Source: Atherinomorus stipes
Lineage: Eukaryota > Chordata > Actinopteri > Atheriniformes > Atherinidae
DNA length: 64,000 nt
Reading direction: 5' to 3'
NCBI GenBank assembly: GCA_023101725.1
Contig: JALJCO010003433.1
Coordinates: 645,914 to 709,913 of the forward strand
The translations under genes were made by a program, and so were the position numbers. This document shows positions 19,832 to 31,700 of the stretch, in pieces (position 1 is the stretch's first letter; every line of letters starts with the position of its first letter). The notes below the pieces were generated by a model. It saw only the letters and a list, made by a program, of their open reading frames with translations. It had not been told where the DNA came from and did not search any database.

Positions 19832-20660
19832 GTCCGTCTGTCTGTCAGTGTCTGTCTGTCTCAGTGTATCTCTATTTATCTAAGTATCTGTCTGTCTCAC
19901 AGTGTCTGTCTGTTTGTCAGTGTCAATCTTAGTATCTGTCCGTCTCAGTGTCTTTCTGTCTCTCTCTCAGTCTGTCTCACAGTGTCTATCTATCTATCTG
20001 TCTGTCTCACGGTGTCTGTGTCACAGTCAGTCTGGCTCAGTCTCTGTCTCACTCAGCATCTTTCTGTGTTTCTCAGTCTGTCTCACTCACCTTCTGTCTG
20101 TCTTTCTCAGTCTGTCTCACTCACTCTCTGTCTGTGTCACAGTCTGTCTCACAGACTGTCCCTCTGTCCACTTATTTGGTGTCTCACCATGTCCTCAATA
20201 CTAGAACTCTCTCTCTTTATATTCAAACATGTCTGTGCTTCCTTTCTCAGTCTTCCTCTCCCCCTTGAACCCTCTGTTCACCAGTCTTGGCCTCCTGTCA
20301 GTCCTGTGGATGATCTATCTTTCTGTCTGTCTGTGTCTTTCTGCCTCACGGTCTCTGTCTCGCTAACAGTCTGTCTCACAGTCTATGTCTCATTCACAGT
20401 CTATCTCACAGTCTCTGTCTCACTTACAGTCTGTCTCACAGTCTATGTCTCATTCACAGTCTATCTCACAGTCTCTGTTCGACTCAGTCTGTCTCTGTCT
20501 CACACAGTTCGACTCACATTCTGTTTCTCACTTACACAGTGACACAGTCTCTGTCTCACTCAGCATCTTTCTGTGTTTCTCAGTCTGTCTCACTCACCTT
20601 CTGTCTGTCTTTCTCAGTCTGTCTCACTCACTCTCTGTCTGTGTCACAGTCTGTCTCACA
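19214..20660. repeat. CTGT-rich satellite with ~940-bp tandem duplication
   Basis: Copy one starts at 19214 (gactgtccctctgtccactt) and copy two at 20154 with the same sequence, offset 940-941 bases and nearly identical over the first 300 bases. The body is imperfect CTGTCTCACAGT / CTGT repeats. Copy two is shorter (about 507 bases): it lacks the central part including the TCTA array (roughly 19660-20035 of copy one). The second copy ends near 20660. Cys/Ser/Leu-rich ORFs across it are products of the repeat, not genes. Confidence 0.9.
19745..19831. repeat. (TCTA)n microsatellite
   Basis: About 20 near-perfect tetranucleotide units inside copy one of the CTGT satellite; absent from copy two. 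Confidence 0.95.
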
Positions 20661-20689
20661 GCTTTGTCTTTCTGTCTGTCAATCCATCT

Positions 20690-22654
20690 TTGTAACATGG
20701 CTGCCGCTCTGTTCGACGTGGGTAGCAGATTGGCAGCATTCAAAATTTCTTCAGAAATTTTCTAGTTTGTGTTATGATTGTTATTTTCATACAGAAAATG
20801 TAAGAAAATCTATTTTGCTGCTTAATCATTTCGTTGTTGGTAGGGTAAACCTGGGAAGGAGATACAATGAAGCGTTCATGTTTTTCTGAAATAAGAGGAC
20901 ATTATAACCTTAAAAAACAATTCAGCCAAAATGAAATACACGTGATAAGACTGAAGGGAAAAAAACCCTCAAAAATAAATCTAGAGTTGAACTGCTCCTG
21001 TTCCCAAAAGTCACACACAGCTTTGGATCTAAATTAAAATAAGAAGCTCAAACAGGTTCTGGTGTTTGGCTTTAATAAAGGCTAAAAGCAGATCTGACAT
21101 TTTGGAAATGAGCCCAAAGATCACACAAAAGTTGGCAAAGAACAATGAATATCTGTATTTTCTATAAGTGTCTTTAGAAGCGTGATGAACAGTGAGCTTG
21201 CAAACCACATCCTGTCTGAGGATGACAGCTGTACAACCACAACATCCACACAAATTTATCAAACTGGTTCAGAGAAAAAAAAAAAATATCAGAAAAAGAA
21301 AATATCAAGAACTTGTTCTTGTGTATTAATTCATCTCCTTCTCATGAAGTCCCAAAATAAGCTCTAATGCTACCAGTTTACCTTCAGAGTTCACACAATT
21401 ACCATATATATGTATGTGCAATCTAAATGTTAACACAATGTGAAACACTGAAAGAGGTTTATCATTCAGCAGGACAATGTCTCTATGCATACAGCAAAGA
21501 CAATACTTGAGTTGTTAATGTCAGGGAACCCAAACTCCAGTCCTCAAGGGTCACTGTCCTCCTCCCTGCTCCAACACCTGATTCCAATTAAATAGACCCA
21601 AAGACTGTCAAATTCTGATTATTACCCATTAATATGAGTAAGGTGTGTTGAAGCCAGAAAACCTCTAAAACCTGCAGGACAGTGGTCCTCAATGTTTGAA
21701 ATTCCTGCTGGAATGACCTGGTCAAAGCCCAAACCTGACAATCTGTGGTATGATTTAAAGATTGCTGAACACCTGCAGAGCAAAGTACTTTAGAGGGATA
21801 AATGACATATGCATGCACTGTTTTTTTGTTATTTTTTTCTTTCTCTCCACACATTTGTACATTTTTCAGATTTGTTTTTACACACAAAAAAGAAATCTGC
21901 CAGCAGGAGGGTCAGCACCTTTAAAAGTCCCTGTGTAAGTTGACTGCAGAGCTTCAGTCCCATATCACCTGCTGTGCAATGAAATCCATTAACTGAAAAC
22001 GGAAACAAATCAAACATTTCTCAAAAACAAAGAACAAATAAAAATCCCATCAAGCGCAAACAGAAGCAATTATGTGAAGAATTGTATTATGGCATTTGTG
22101 AAGTTACAACTGCATTTGAATATAACACAGACCTCAGAATTTGCTATCAACGTGCAGCATTGTGCCGGCTGCTTTTTACAGTCAAATGCCTCTGAAGAAA
22201 CTGCACAAAAAAAAAAAAAAAAAAAAAGGAACTGAACCAAACCAAATCAGAGTAAAAAAAAAGAAAAAGCCTTTTGACTGGTACTGGTTACAAAAATTAG
22301 TACAAAATGTCTTAAAAAAAGCTGTCTACCATGAGCACTTAAGTGAACACCTTTCAACAGCAGTTCTCCTAAATGTAAACTTACAGCATGGATGTTAACA
22401 GACTTCTCTGTAAATGCACGTACAGTAGAGAATGCTTCACATGTGACCCAAGCATAAAAGGAGACAATATTAACAATTTCAGTTATTACTACAGTATGTA
22501 CAGTTACTACACTGAGCTAATGACAGCAATAACTACTTTTCTGTGGCAGCAGCTGGCCTCATGTCAGTGTAAAGTATCTTCTTCCCATCCAAATCTGTGC
22601 TGCTACATTCCATCTGTCTCCTTGACCCCTGAGTTTTTCCTTGTTGTATTCAGT
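20690..22654 (-). other. itgb3 3' untranslated region and downstream DNA (limits uncertain)
   Basis: Sequence beyond the itgb3 stop. It includes A-rich tracts (22206-22227), the MITE near 21.6 kb and one ATTAAA-type signal on the minus strand at 21071-21076 that might end the transcript. No separate gene recognised. Confidence 0.4.
21528..21715. mobile_element. Palindromic MITE in the itgb3 3' UTR region
   Basis: The left arm (caaactccagtcctcaaggg...ccctgctccaacacctgattc) pairs imperfectly with the right arm (aaggtgtgttgaagccag...cctgcaggacagtggtcctcaa). This matches the widespread fish repeat reading 'ccaaccctggtcctcggggacc...' with inverted ends. Non-coding. Confidence 0.6.
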
Positions 22655-22723
22655 TTAATAGTTTCCTCCGTATGTTACGTTGGTAAAGGTGGAGGTAGCT
22701 CCTTTATACAGGGGATTGTGAGC
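22655..22723 (-). CDS. itgb3: itgb3 last coding exon (cytoplasmic tail)
   Basis: Encodes [22 protein letters not shown] and a TAA stop. It is 23 codons long, below most ORF cut-offs. It joins in phase 0 to the exon ending KAKWDT at 22804. It supplies the membrane-proximal NPxY motif used by talin and the distal NxTY used by kindlin in beta-3. The end GGNY differs from the human RGT, which in mammals contributes to Src binding, so that interaction may differ in this fish (inference). Confidence 0.95.
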   Translation of the reverse strand, partial: AHNPLYKGATSTFTNVTYGGNY

Positions 22724-25700
22724 CTGGGAAATAAATACAAAGGTAATGCTAGTTAATTTTCTATGGTAAAGTTGAAATTTTCTCCTACAGAGTTGTTTCT
22801 CACCGTATCCCATTTGGCTTTGGCTCTCTCCTCCTCAAACTTGGCATACTCTCTGCGATCATGGATGGTGACCAGCAGCTTCCAGATGAGCAAGCCAACA
22901 AGGCCCAGTAGCAGAATGGCTCCAGTCACGGCCAAGAGCACCACTAAGATGTCAGGACCCTCTGGGCACTCTGAGGGACGAGGGACAGGAACAGAGTCAA
23001 GGAAAACGAGCCCCATCATGTTTGTTAAGCACCGGAAAATTTCAGGGCTTGTCACACATGTCAAATACTTATGTCACAATCATCTGGCACCTCATCACGT
23101 TGTAATGAGTTTCTGTTTTGCAGCACACTTTAGCTGTGCAGCTAGCTCATGCTCTGTTCTTTAGATAATGACACATTACTGGATGCACACATTGTTCCCC
23201 CGCTGACAGGAAAAGCATTCAAGAACACACTATTCTGTTCTGATAATGTTCTGTAATGATAATGGTCTGTCTCTGGCAGTTCAAATTTCCCAGAAGTGCG
23301 ACAAACTCTTACAGTACCTGGCTTTTTTACCACAAACAGGATGGAGTTGCCAAATTCATCTTCATAATACTGGAAGTGCACAATGCAGTCGTTATCATCT
23401 TTGTACGAGCAATTCACTGCATTCTTATCATGGAAAACTGTGAGACAGAAGATGAGGAAAATGTGTTAAAGCCAGACGCTCACTTTGAAAGCATGCAATA
23501 TTCATCAGTCAACAAAATAATTCAGTCAAAAAGTCTGCAGGAGCAAGAACACAACAGTGCAACAGGCCAGGGTCACTGCATGTGGAGAGGAGATCAGCGA
23601 TGGAGGAGCTCTCACCCAGTTCATCCACAACTTGTATATCATTTTTGCAGATTCTGTTGCAGCTGTTGTCTGTAGTATACTGTCCTCTTTTGAAGTGCTG
23701 ACACTCGACACACTCCCTGCAAGAACAGCAACACACTCTTATCCTTGTGTAATTCCCACAGTTCAATCTTCCGACTTTCTTTAGTGGCAGTATGTGCTTA
23801 TATTTAACATAAACGGTGCGTACAAATCAAAACAAGCAGGCCAGAAGAAATGCTAATGTTTTCTACAAGTCAAGGAAGCGAGAAAACTGACTTCTGGTAC
23901 CGAGCTTGAATTTGATTATATGTGAGGAAAGTTCGTAAGATCATCTTGGTTTGCTGAACGTCAAAAAAAGCATTACTTCTTCTTTATTGTAGATTCTTGT
24001 ATATGCAATGGGTTCAGCCTAAAGATGGCAAAATCATTCATTTCTACCTCTGATCCCAAGCAAGATATCGTATCAAATGTGAGTCTGTTTAGCATCATTT
24101 CATAGACATGGCAGAAACTGTGTAAATATCACCCACAGAAAAAATACTGTATTTTCATGACCTACTTTACTGTTATTTTAGTAACACTGAATGATAAGTG
24201 TAATTCACTTTAAAACAACTGTTTGGCATAAACTTTTTACCACATTACATGTAGTACATAGTTCATATTCATATCGTTCACAAATAATATCAGTGGATTT
24301 TTACGTGTGAACTACATTACCACTATGTTCATACTGTATGTAGAGTTAGAAACCAGAAAACATTTTACTTGCTTACAGCAGATAGTGCTACATTGGTGGT
24401 GAGCCTGGGCAAGGCTCACCACATACTCATACTTCCTTCTTTATTTCAGAACCTCCTTTGAGGTTGAAATGTCAGTTTTGCAGACAGAGAACCTAAAACT
24501 AACTTCATGACTGGATTAAATTTGTTGAGGCCATTTGTGCTGCCATGAGCTTAGTTCCCATATTCACCTGGAGCATCTATCCAACTCTAGCTTTTTACAG
24601 TACACACCAAAAAGCTAAGAGTTACCCTTTACAGTTCTGGAGCCATTGCAGACTTTGCTTGAGGATATTTTTCCTACAGCATGTCATTGAGGGTTCACTC
24701 ACTTTTTTATAGTGCAGGAATCAGGACAGGTGGGGCATTTCTCACAGGTGTCTCCATAAGCGCCAGGCTGCGTGCACTGACACACTCCGCACTCACAGTT
24801 ACCTCTGCCGCTGCACAACAGGCCGATACTGGACATGCAGGTGTCAGTACGTGTGCTGCAGTTACAGTTTTCTCCTTTCCAGCCAGCTTCACACTGGCAG
24901 AAGCCACAGTCACACTTACCATGACCTGAAAGAATGAAAGAGAATTACTGTAGCAGGATAAAACCTCAAACTCTCCCTCAGAATGACTCCATCTGAAAAG
25001 TTGCAGTATTTTGCAAGTAAATTCTTTTTAAGTCAAATGCTTATTGATGCATTGCATATTTTTCAAGTGTTTATCTGAAATGTAAAACTCTGTCTTAAGC
25101 TAAAACTTTGCAAACTTTACTAATGTTAGACTAAACCTCCTTATCGTGGAGGATACCAGTGTTGTACAAACTTCTAGAGTTAAATTCAAGTCACTTTATT
25201 CTTTGCTGGGCCCGAATGTTTACATTTTTCTGTTGTTTTTGTATTTGATGTGTGTACATTTTTCATGATGGAGTATTCCATTTCCACAAAACCTCGACAG
25301 TTTAAATTGGAAGTATTGACATGGTGCAATAAATGTAATATTTTATAAACCTTTTGCACTTATGCAGACCTTTATCTGTACTAAACTGTCAGCGATCAAG
25401 AGAAAGGGCCTAATTGTAGGACTACAAGACTGGAGATACGCAGACATTCGTCTGATTTATTGATCAAAATTAAATTCCCTGCAAAGGCAGCTTTAACAAA
25501 GAAGTAGGAAAAGTTCCAAACAGACTAAAAGACAAGCTAAAACTGCTAAAACTGGGAAGACACAATGACAATCTAGGGACAGGGTAGATCTGGCCACGAG
25601 TAAAGGAAAACAAGAAGCAGATGTGTGACAATTAGCAGCTGAGAAGCAGCTGTGACAGATGAGCAGGAAGTGAGAGCTAACTAGAAAAAAGAAGTAACAG

Positions 25701-28700
25701 ACTAAAGAAATAAAACAAGACAACAAGCGAAAATCAAACACGAACAAAGCAGAACCAACACTCACAGATTCTGCCATTAGAATCACCCTCCCACCTCTGT
25801 GCTGGATTCGAGGACCATTTCTGAGATTAATAAATTTCTCCTGGGGTCATCTAAACTAAAAATATTCTCCCAATATTAACTCAGAGATCAATCTTCTAAT
25901 TTTGTGTCATCATGATCAAGCAGACTTATTTTGATCTGACGGTCCCCATTGATGATGTGCAACATCCTTTGCACTTTCTGAGCTATCGCAGAGACTTTGA
26001 TTAGCTGATAATCTGTGTGCCGAGTCTGAGGTACTGGGCGGTCTCATTTTCAGAGGAAGACAGTAACAAAGCAGCATGGTGCAATTAGTGGTACAATGTT
26101 TCATTCTGTGCATCCTGATTACTGTTGCAACTCTCACCACTGATTTTTAGTTGATTGGTCGTATTCTTGGTCAAAGTGTTACAATCATGTTTTTCATAGT
26201 TCTTGCAATTCTTTTCCACACGGAACCGTGAAGCAAACTTCAGTTCATCAACAAAAGCTGATGAGACTCCGATGTAACGCTAAATTGTAATGTCAGCTCC
26301 TCCACGTATGCATTCAGCAACATTGCAATTCCCCAGATTTCACCAGTGTCCTCACTACCTGTAGGTTTTGCACTGACTGTCCATCTACTTAGACTCTGTT
26401 CATTTAGCTTCCTTGTGTAGTCTTGTTATAACAATGGCCAGTTTCTGCATTTGACAACACTATTTCAAACTCCTCTTTTAGATTACATGCGTTTGTGTCT
26501 TGCCTTTAGTTCAGCAGGGCTCAAACATCTTTGGGTGGGTCATTTGGAATTTATAGCACTTGCATTGGTTTTGATTGTTCATGCTATAAAAATTCTTTTA
26601 AACTTGACAAAAATGCATCATTGAAGTGTGTGATGAAAATGCACTCACCTCTGTTATATACTGTATACAGCTCAATTGTTGCATCTTTATCAATATTCAC
26701 TCAAAAATGTTTGCACCACATGGGCGAGACTGGTTAAACAAAAGTACATAAAACATACAGCGCAATTGCACCATGAATCACCACTGTATCTGTGCATGTG
26801 TGGGATGGTGGATAACACCATTACTTAATATAATTGGTCTGTTTTTTACCTCTGTGAGTGTTTGTGTGTGTTATATTGTTAGTGAGTTCTGGCATGTGTA
26901 ACTTTAAAAACATACTGCATGCACAGGCAAGTGCACACAACATACACTTGCAATATGTTCTGCAATCATGTAATTAGTAGTGATGGTGTTAGTGTTTTGT
27001 GTCTGGTTGTTATTTGAGTAATTAACTTCTTATTTTCTATTATCTAAAATTTAAGCCGCTTGTCATCAATTTGTTCATTTAATTAGTTGGTCAATTATCT
27101 AACAACGCCTGCATTTGGAATGAATGGTCAATGTCAAGTCCTTTATGAAAAAGGTGACTGTTTATGCATCTGTGTTACCTAGAAACTGACATCTTAATAA
27201 ACCCAGTTCTGACAAAAGCAGAAGATATTCTGTTGTGAAAGCAGATTGTGTCTAATGATTACCTGGCTCGTTTTAAAGTCAGACATGCACAAACACATCT
27301 TCAGACTCTACTGAAGCACACAGAGCAGAAGTGTGGCTGTTTTAGAAATCGTGTTACAACGAAGCAATCATCTAATGACTGGATCTCAGGATGAGTTTTC
27401 TCTGTGGATTACTGCGAGACGCCGTACATCAGCACATTAAGAAACCTTAAAAACAACAGCAGAGCCCCAGAGACTGCAGGAAATCAAACAGGATTTGACA
27501 TTGGATGACTAAGACCAAAGTGAGTGAGTCACAGCCCAGCTGGATCAGAATGGAGGTGGGGGGAGTGACTGGTCATGAAATATCACAATGGGTCCAAGGG
27601 TCGCTGATTAAACTCTTCAAAACAAATCCTCTGTGGTTGTAAACTTGAGGAAAGAATTCCCTGGAATCCACTCTGTCAACTGCAGCTTCTCTTAGACTGT
27701 GTTTTTTATCAGGGATGAGGTCCCAGAAGGCCGTTGCTGGTGTTAATGGTTAACAGTCTCAAAATGCATAGCCACTGACTAATCTGTCTGACCCCATCAA
27801 CAAGACTACAGTTAAGACGGGAAGACTTTGAATACAAGGAAAATCTGACAATACATAAAGATTTAGTTTTCTTGTCATGAAAAGAAGAGTTGATTCACAC
27901 AAAAAGGGAATGTTTGGTTGGTATCATACTTCTCTTTTTTAGTGAGACTGTTATCTTATCAATTAATCCCATGCTGGAGTTTTACAGGAAGGTACAATGG
28001 AAGGCATGGTAAGAGATCATGGACCGCAAAGACAGCTTACACTACTGAAAGAAGAGAGAGGATAGAGGAAGGAAGGGAGCCAAACTTCCAACAGAGGAAT
28101 GCAAACTTTCCCGTTCTCCCTCCCCTTGTATATATGTGCCCTGGAGCTAAGCTTGCTGACTCCTGCTCCCTTGCACCAGTCCCACAGCCCCTCAGCAATG
28201 GAAGATATGTACCCAGCCTCAGAATATCACTGATGGAGCTCTTTTAAAGCCCTGGGTTAAGATTGCTCCAATTGAGGTGGGACTGAGGGACACCCGCTCT
28301 TTAAAGACAACATTCAGACTGGGGTGAGACTGCAACTTAGTAATCTCAGTGGTCTCTAGACTGTCTTGCATCATTTCTCTTTTTGTGCATGTATATACAT
28401 GTGTACTCAAGCCATAGGTATTAACTAAAAGCCTTGAAATCAACAACTTCCCTTGAGAGAGACTCTGGGGATTTTTCTTAGATGATACAAGCCTCACGTG
28501 CTTGTAGAAAAATCCCAATTTGCCAGAGATAAGACGGATACTTGAAGGAGTAGGTTGTGATGAACTCTGCTTAAGTTAATGTTCTGTTGGGAAAACATTG
28601 TTTCTGGTATTTATGTAGAGTTTGTTTCAACAGTTATGATCCAACTAATCTCTGCAGACCAAGCAGCACACCACCATGACACAAAGTACCTCCATGATGG

Positions 28701-31700
28701 AACCAGTAAGACTGCACCAGTGAGACAGTAGGTCTTTCTGAACAGTGTAAAACCGCACTAAGGTTAGGGCTTAATTAAGGAACACAAAAATGAGCCGAAG
28801 GTGCTGACCCAGTTTCCAAAATACCAAGACTCCAATCAGGTCAAAGATCTACTGGATGTGCCAGAACACACCACATCAACATACACGTAGATGTCACCCT
28901 GTATCCCATAAGACACAAAACATCTGCTGCCAACTTCCCTTCCAGACATCATAGAACTGTACCACACCTGCTATCCCAGACAAGCCCCCATTTACAGCTT
29001 ATCAGAAACCAGCTCCTGGGATACAACAAGAAATGAAGACTCACAAAAATCCAGAAAAAAACAAAACAACACAAGGTTTTCAAATAAAAAAGGTTCCCAG
29101 GTTAAGATCTACAAAAGTCAATGTAAAAACAAGCGTTGTTTGCTGGAGCAGCTAAGCTTGAACGCCCTCAAAGTCTCACCACTGAAAGCAGTAAAGATAA
29201 AACATCCCATTCACCACTTGAGGACTTTTGTACCACCACTACAGCACTAAGTAGGTCACAGACAGACCACACCTTGTAGGTTAAAGCTGTTTTAGCAGTA
29301 TAAAGGGTGATAGTAATAGTGAGATACCAACTGAATGTGTTTTCCAGCTTCAAGCGCCTCATTTGTAGCTGAGGACTCAAAAATACAAAAAGAGATACCT
29401 CAGTACATGACAAATTTGCACAACTAGCGTGTATTGTGCTAGCTGGACGTAAAGATAAGAGAAAAGTTTCCTGTGTTGTTGCTTAATTTCCTCCTCACAA
29501 TCTCACACCCCAGACTGTTATTATGATGAATTACCCAATGACAAAAGCGATTAAAGTTTCGTAATTGAGCAGCTGTGCACTGAGCTGTGCAGACTAGCTA
29601 CAGAGTAAGAGCACGTCATACAGCACTCTAGGTAAATGATAAGAACTGCGATCAAACAAAGGTAGCAGCAGTTGGGTGTGTTTTCTGAACTCCCAATTGA
29701 ATATACACACTAAGTGTACAAGCCTGAAAGCATATTGGTCACCTCTAAATATTATGTTTATATCTAGCTGCTATGTTATGAATATAATTATTGATACGCT
29801 AATTATAAGCAAGAAAGACTAGTAAATGACATGTTGCCTTTTTAAAAGCTATTTTCTTTCATGCTATGTAACAGAAAAACTATGTAAACTAACTGAGATG
29901 TGTTTACAGAGTGGAGAGCGAGTAGAAACAATTATGCCCTTGCATGGTATGGTGAAGCTTTAGAAGAGGGAAAAGGAAGGGATGGGTCATTTACTCTTTC
30001 CTGATTTTCTACATGCTATATGCTTAACAGTTTACTAAAACATTAATATAACTGTGTTAATGTTTACTGATATGTAGACATCCAGATAATGTACCCACAT
30101 TCTAATATTTCTGCTACAAACTGATTGAGTGGAAGTGTGAAACACTAAAGTAGCAACATGTTTAAGAAAACTGAGGAAATGTACTTTTGAACCCGGTGAT
30201 TAACGAACCCCATGAGGGAGATGCTATTTGTAAAAGAACCCCCCCCCCAAATAAAACCCCCAAAAACATGTTGCCAAGATAATTTACGCTTGACTATGTT
30301 TATTTTAATCTATGACATTATGTTTAAACATTAAATTGTATTCACACTAACTGATAGTGTGGTTTAATATAAGGACGAGAGGTTGAGTCCAGCAGCCTGT
30401 TATAACAACATATTTAGCTTTTGAGACTTTCCTCCCTGTTTAAATGATCAACCTTGATGATCAAGTGTATACTCATCTGAACTATATCTCATAGCCTCTG
30501 TGAAATAATGCAATAAAAATATGTCAGTCTAAGCACTTAATGTACTTTATGTGGAATACATCATAAGCATAGTGCTACCACAACATGGCGATGTGGGTCT
30601 ATAGGGAAATGAGTATGGTTACATTCAGATGAAGCTCGACTGTCTCTTCCAGATTTACAACTCACGAATTTGTCCTACTATCTTCTCTTGACCTTGTGAT
30701 ATTTCCCTAATAAAGCTGTTGGAAAGATTTTTTATTTGACTACTTTACTGTGCACCAGTGTCCAGAAAGAACAAGATATTTAAGAACTTGAAGATATTAG
30801 CCATTCTTCAGAAGAAAAAAGGGTCTGCTAATTGACAGTAGAAGTAGAAGTAGATTCCTTCAGTTATTTAAAGACACACAACGTAACTTTTAGACATAAA
30901 AATATGCGTTTTTCTCATTTTAATGGCACACCAACATCCATAATGCGCATTTTCGAGCTGTCACTGCCCTGTGACTTAAGTATTCCCATCCGGGACGTGA
31001 CTGTGACGATGCAGCCGACTATTGGTTGCGCACCGCGTCACTTACTAGTAAACAGATATAAACCAGGTATGAACACCGCGGGTGTTTTGAACACGCATCA
31101 TGTTGGATTCGGTAAAGATCCAACAACGCAAGGAAGAGAGAACCAAAGAAAGAGAGGAAGGGACAGAACAAGGGGCAAGATAAGACTGTCTTTTACTGGC
31201 TGGAGTGAATCAGAGTACAGGTACGATACAAGATGGATGCTAGTTTAGGGGGTGCTCCACTGAGAAAACTGCTATAAGTTCCGTTGTGTGTCTTTAATGT
31301 ACTGTATCCACTAATACAGTATCTTCCAGGTTTTTCCTATAGGCCTATGTATTAAAAGTGGCACAAAGAGTAAGCAAATTTGTGTTTGGTTGATTAGTGC
31401 TCCCCTTAATGATACCAACTGCTTTTGAATTATACAACATTGGAAAGCCCGATTAATCAACTTTGCAATGAGGTATAGTTTGTAAATACTATGCTTCTGT
31501 GGAAAGAACAACACAGCTAAATGTGTGGGTATTGTCCCTAAAAGATGCACCAAAATCCCCTGCAATATTTTCTTATTGATATTCACTTTTGTTTTAAGTT
31601 ATTTAGTAAACTGAATGATTGCAGTCTCCCACCAATTACATATTGGCCATTTTTCACTTAATTCTTTTGACACTGTCAGGAACCTGAGTAGCATGAGGAG

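Noticed and set aside
19212..20889. Several long open frames rich in Ser, Leu, Cys and Val
   Set aside because: They read through CTGT/TCTA repeats in all three frames of one strand and have no family likeness; simple-repeat translation.
22753..22803. Continuation of the itgb3 frame after KWDT ([12 protein letters not shown]...)
   Set aside because: Intron read-through; the true tail exon with NPLY is at 22655-22723 and joins in phase.
24707..24922. 71-codon minus-strand open frame rich in Ala and Val
   Set aside because: Wrong frame across itgb3 exon 11; the real frame encodes cysteine-rich EGF repeats.
30832..31248. 138-codon plus-strand open frame in an itgb3 intron
   Set aside because: Overlaps a dispersed repeat block and resembles no known protein.
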